From NCBI GenBank assembly GCA_031378715.1, contig JANNEN010000498.1, positions 1 to 6,015 of the forward strand: a DNA stretch of 6,015 bases, read 5' to 3'. The notes under the pieces were generated by a model. It had not been told where the DNA came from. It did no database searches and was given only the letters and a program-made list of their open reading frames with translations. Source of the DNA: Emticicia sp031378715 (GTDB lineage: Bacteria; Bacteroidota; Bacteroidia; Cytophagales; Spirosomataceae). Numbering within the stretch: the stretch's first letter is position 1; each line of letters opens with the position of its first letter. Made by a program: the position numbers and the translations under genes. Below, one piece after another: positions 5,631 through 6,015 of the stretch.

Positions 5631-6015
5631 ATGAAGCCATTTTCAAGATTTTTGGGTGTACAGAAAAATACAGATTTACCAAAACAACCCCACCCAACCC
5701 TCCCCAAAAGGGAGGGCACCGCAACGCTCCTCAACCTCGCCTCCCTATTGGGGAGGGGTCGGGGGTGGGGTTCGCTTGCAAAGTTTAGTAAACCCAAATT
5801 TTTAGTAATCGCACTCATCTCTTTACTGAGCCTTTTGGCCTGCGTCGATCCCTTTGACCCAAAGTTACAAAGCGATGCTAAAAGGCACGTAATTGATGAA
5901 CAACTGACTACGAAGCTCGATTTTCAATATGTGTATCTGACTTACGATGCTCCCTACAACACTGAGGTATCGGTTTTTAGTGATTTTGTGGCCGATTCCA
6001 AAGTAACGATTCGGT
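5631..6015 (+). CDS. Probable DUF4249 family lipoprotein, 5' part, with a repeat inserted in its signal-peptide region
   Basis: The first 128 residues are visible and the frame runs off the window. A hydrophobic segment KPKFLVIALISLLSLLAC (54-71) is a lipoprotein signal with the lipobox LLAC and lipidated Cys71. What follows (VDPFDPKLQSDAKRHVIDEQ, then DFQYVYLTYDAPYNTEV and DSKVTIR) fits the start of DUF4249 proteins, surface lipoproteins usually encoded beside TonB-dependent receptors, function unknown. The family call rests on this short stretch and on context. The signal should start within about 10 residues of the N-terminus, but here about 50 residues precede it, and those at about 19-48 are encoded by a palindromic GC-rich repeat. 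ATG 5631 is the only in-frame ATG before the lipobox; TTG codons at 5652 and 5748 are poorer alternatives, and the latter is inside the repeat. Whether the extended precursor is exported is uncertain, so this may be a damaged gene. Confidence 0.8.
   Translation, partial: MKPFSRFLGVQKNTDLPKQPHPTLPKREGTATLLNLASLLGRGRGWGSLAKFSKPKFLVIALISLLSLLACVDPFDPKLQSDAKRHVIDEQLTTKLDFQYVYLTYDAPYNTEVSVFSDFVADSKVTIR
5686..5772. repeat. GC-rich palindromic repeat (REP/MITE-like) inside a coding sequence
   Basis: Arms at 5686-5715 and 5740-5772 are inverted copies: a perfect outer block of 10 bases (AACCCCACCC / GGGTGGGGTT), an inner 15-base block with one mismatch, and a 5-versus-8-base irregular middle. Each arm also folds alone: CCCTCCC/GGGAGGG (5698-5704 with 5710-5716) and CCTCCC/GGGAGG (5740-5745 with 5751-5756). 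The composition differs strongly from the AT-rich flanks. Elements of this CCCCACCC...CCCTCCCC type are well-known dispersed intergenic repeats. Here the 87 bases equal 29 codons with no stop in the lipoprotein frame. No obvious target-site duplication was found at its edges. Confidence 0.85.

Noticed and set aside
5522..5818. Open frame of 98 codons on the minus strand across the palindromic repeat
   Set aside because: Its product (with HPRPLPNREARL and LLGRVGWG) is the typical spurious translation of this GC-rich repeat, and it overlaps the receptor end and the lipoprotein start antisense.

Overview
The window looks like a Bacteroidota chromosome segment, probably from the Cytophagales (a Runella, Spirosoma or Emticicia-type organism, by general resemblance only). 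The evidence is a TonB-dependent receptor with an N-terminal carboxypeptidase-like domain next to a DUF4249-type lipoprotein, a DUF2911 protein, promoter boxes of the Bacteroidota TTG / TAnnTTTG type, and AT-rich leaders with no Shine-Dalgarno sequence. Base composition is moderate to low GC, with T/A-rich spacers.

Left part, minus strand: the first 196 codons of S-adenosylhomocysteine hydrolase (ahcY, 590 to 1, running off the window) lie downstream of a secreted DUF2911 protein (1611 to 784). An intrinsic terminator (721-758), a new promoter (655-681) and a small leader hairpin (626-650) separate the two, so ahcY is probably its own transcription unit.

Middle: a 500-base divergent spacer (1612-2111) carries GTAAAC-type inverted repeats and a good promoter (1966-1998). 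That promoter drives a plus-strand lipoprotein with an alpha/beta-hydrolase fold (2112-3008). A CTCTGTGG-type intergenic repeat with a long hairpin (3041-3117) follows.

Right part, plus strand: a promoter (3131-3165) precedes a complete 799-residue TonB-dependent outer-membrane receptor (3230-5629). One base after its stop begins a lipoprotein gene (5631 to beyond the window end), probably of the DUF4249 family. The two form a tightly coupled operon, and the pair probably acts together at the outer membrane on an unknown substrate.

The most unusual observation is a GC-rich palindromic repeat (5686-5772). It sits inside the 5' end of the lipoprotein gene, in frame, and gives the signal peptide an abnormally long N-terminal extension. 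I see no defence system, transposase, CRISPR array or RNA gene. Apart from that repeat the content is ordinary chromosomal housekeeping and surface functions.
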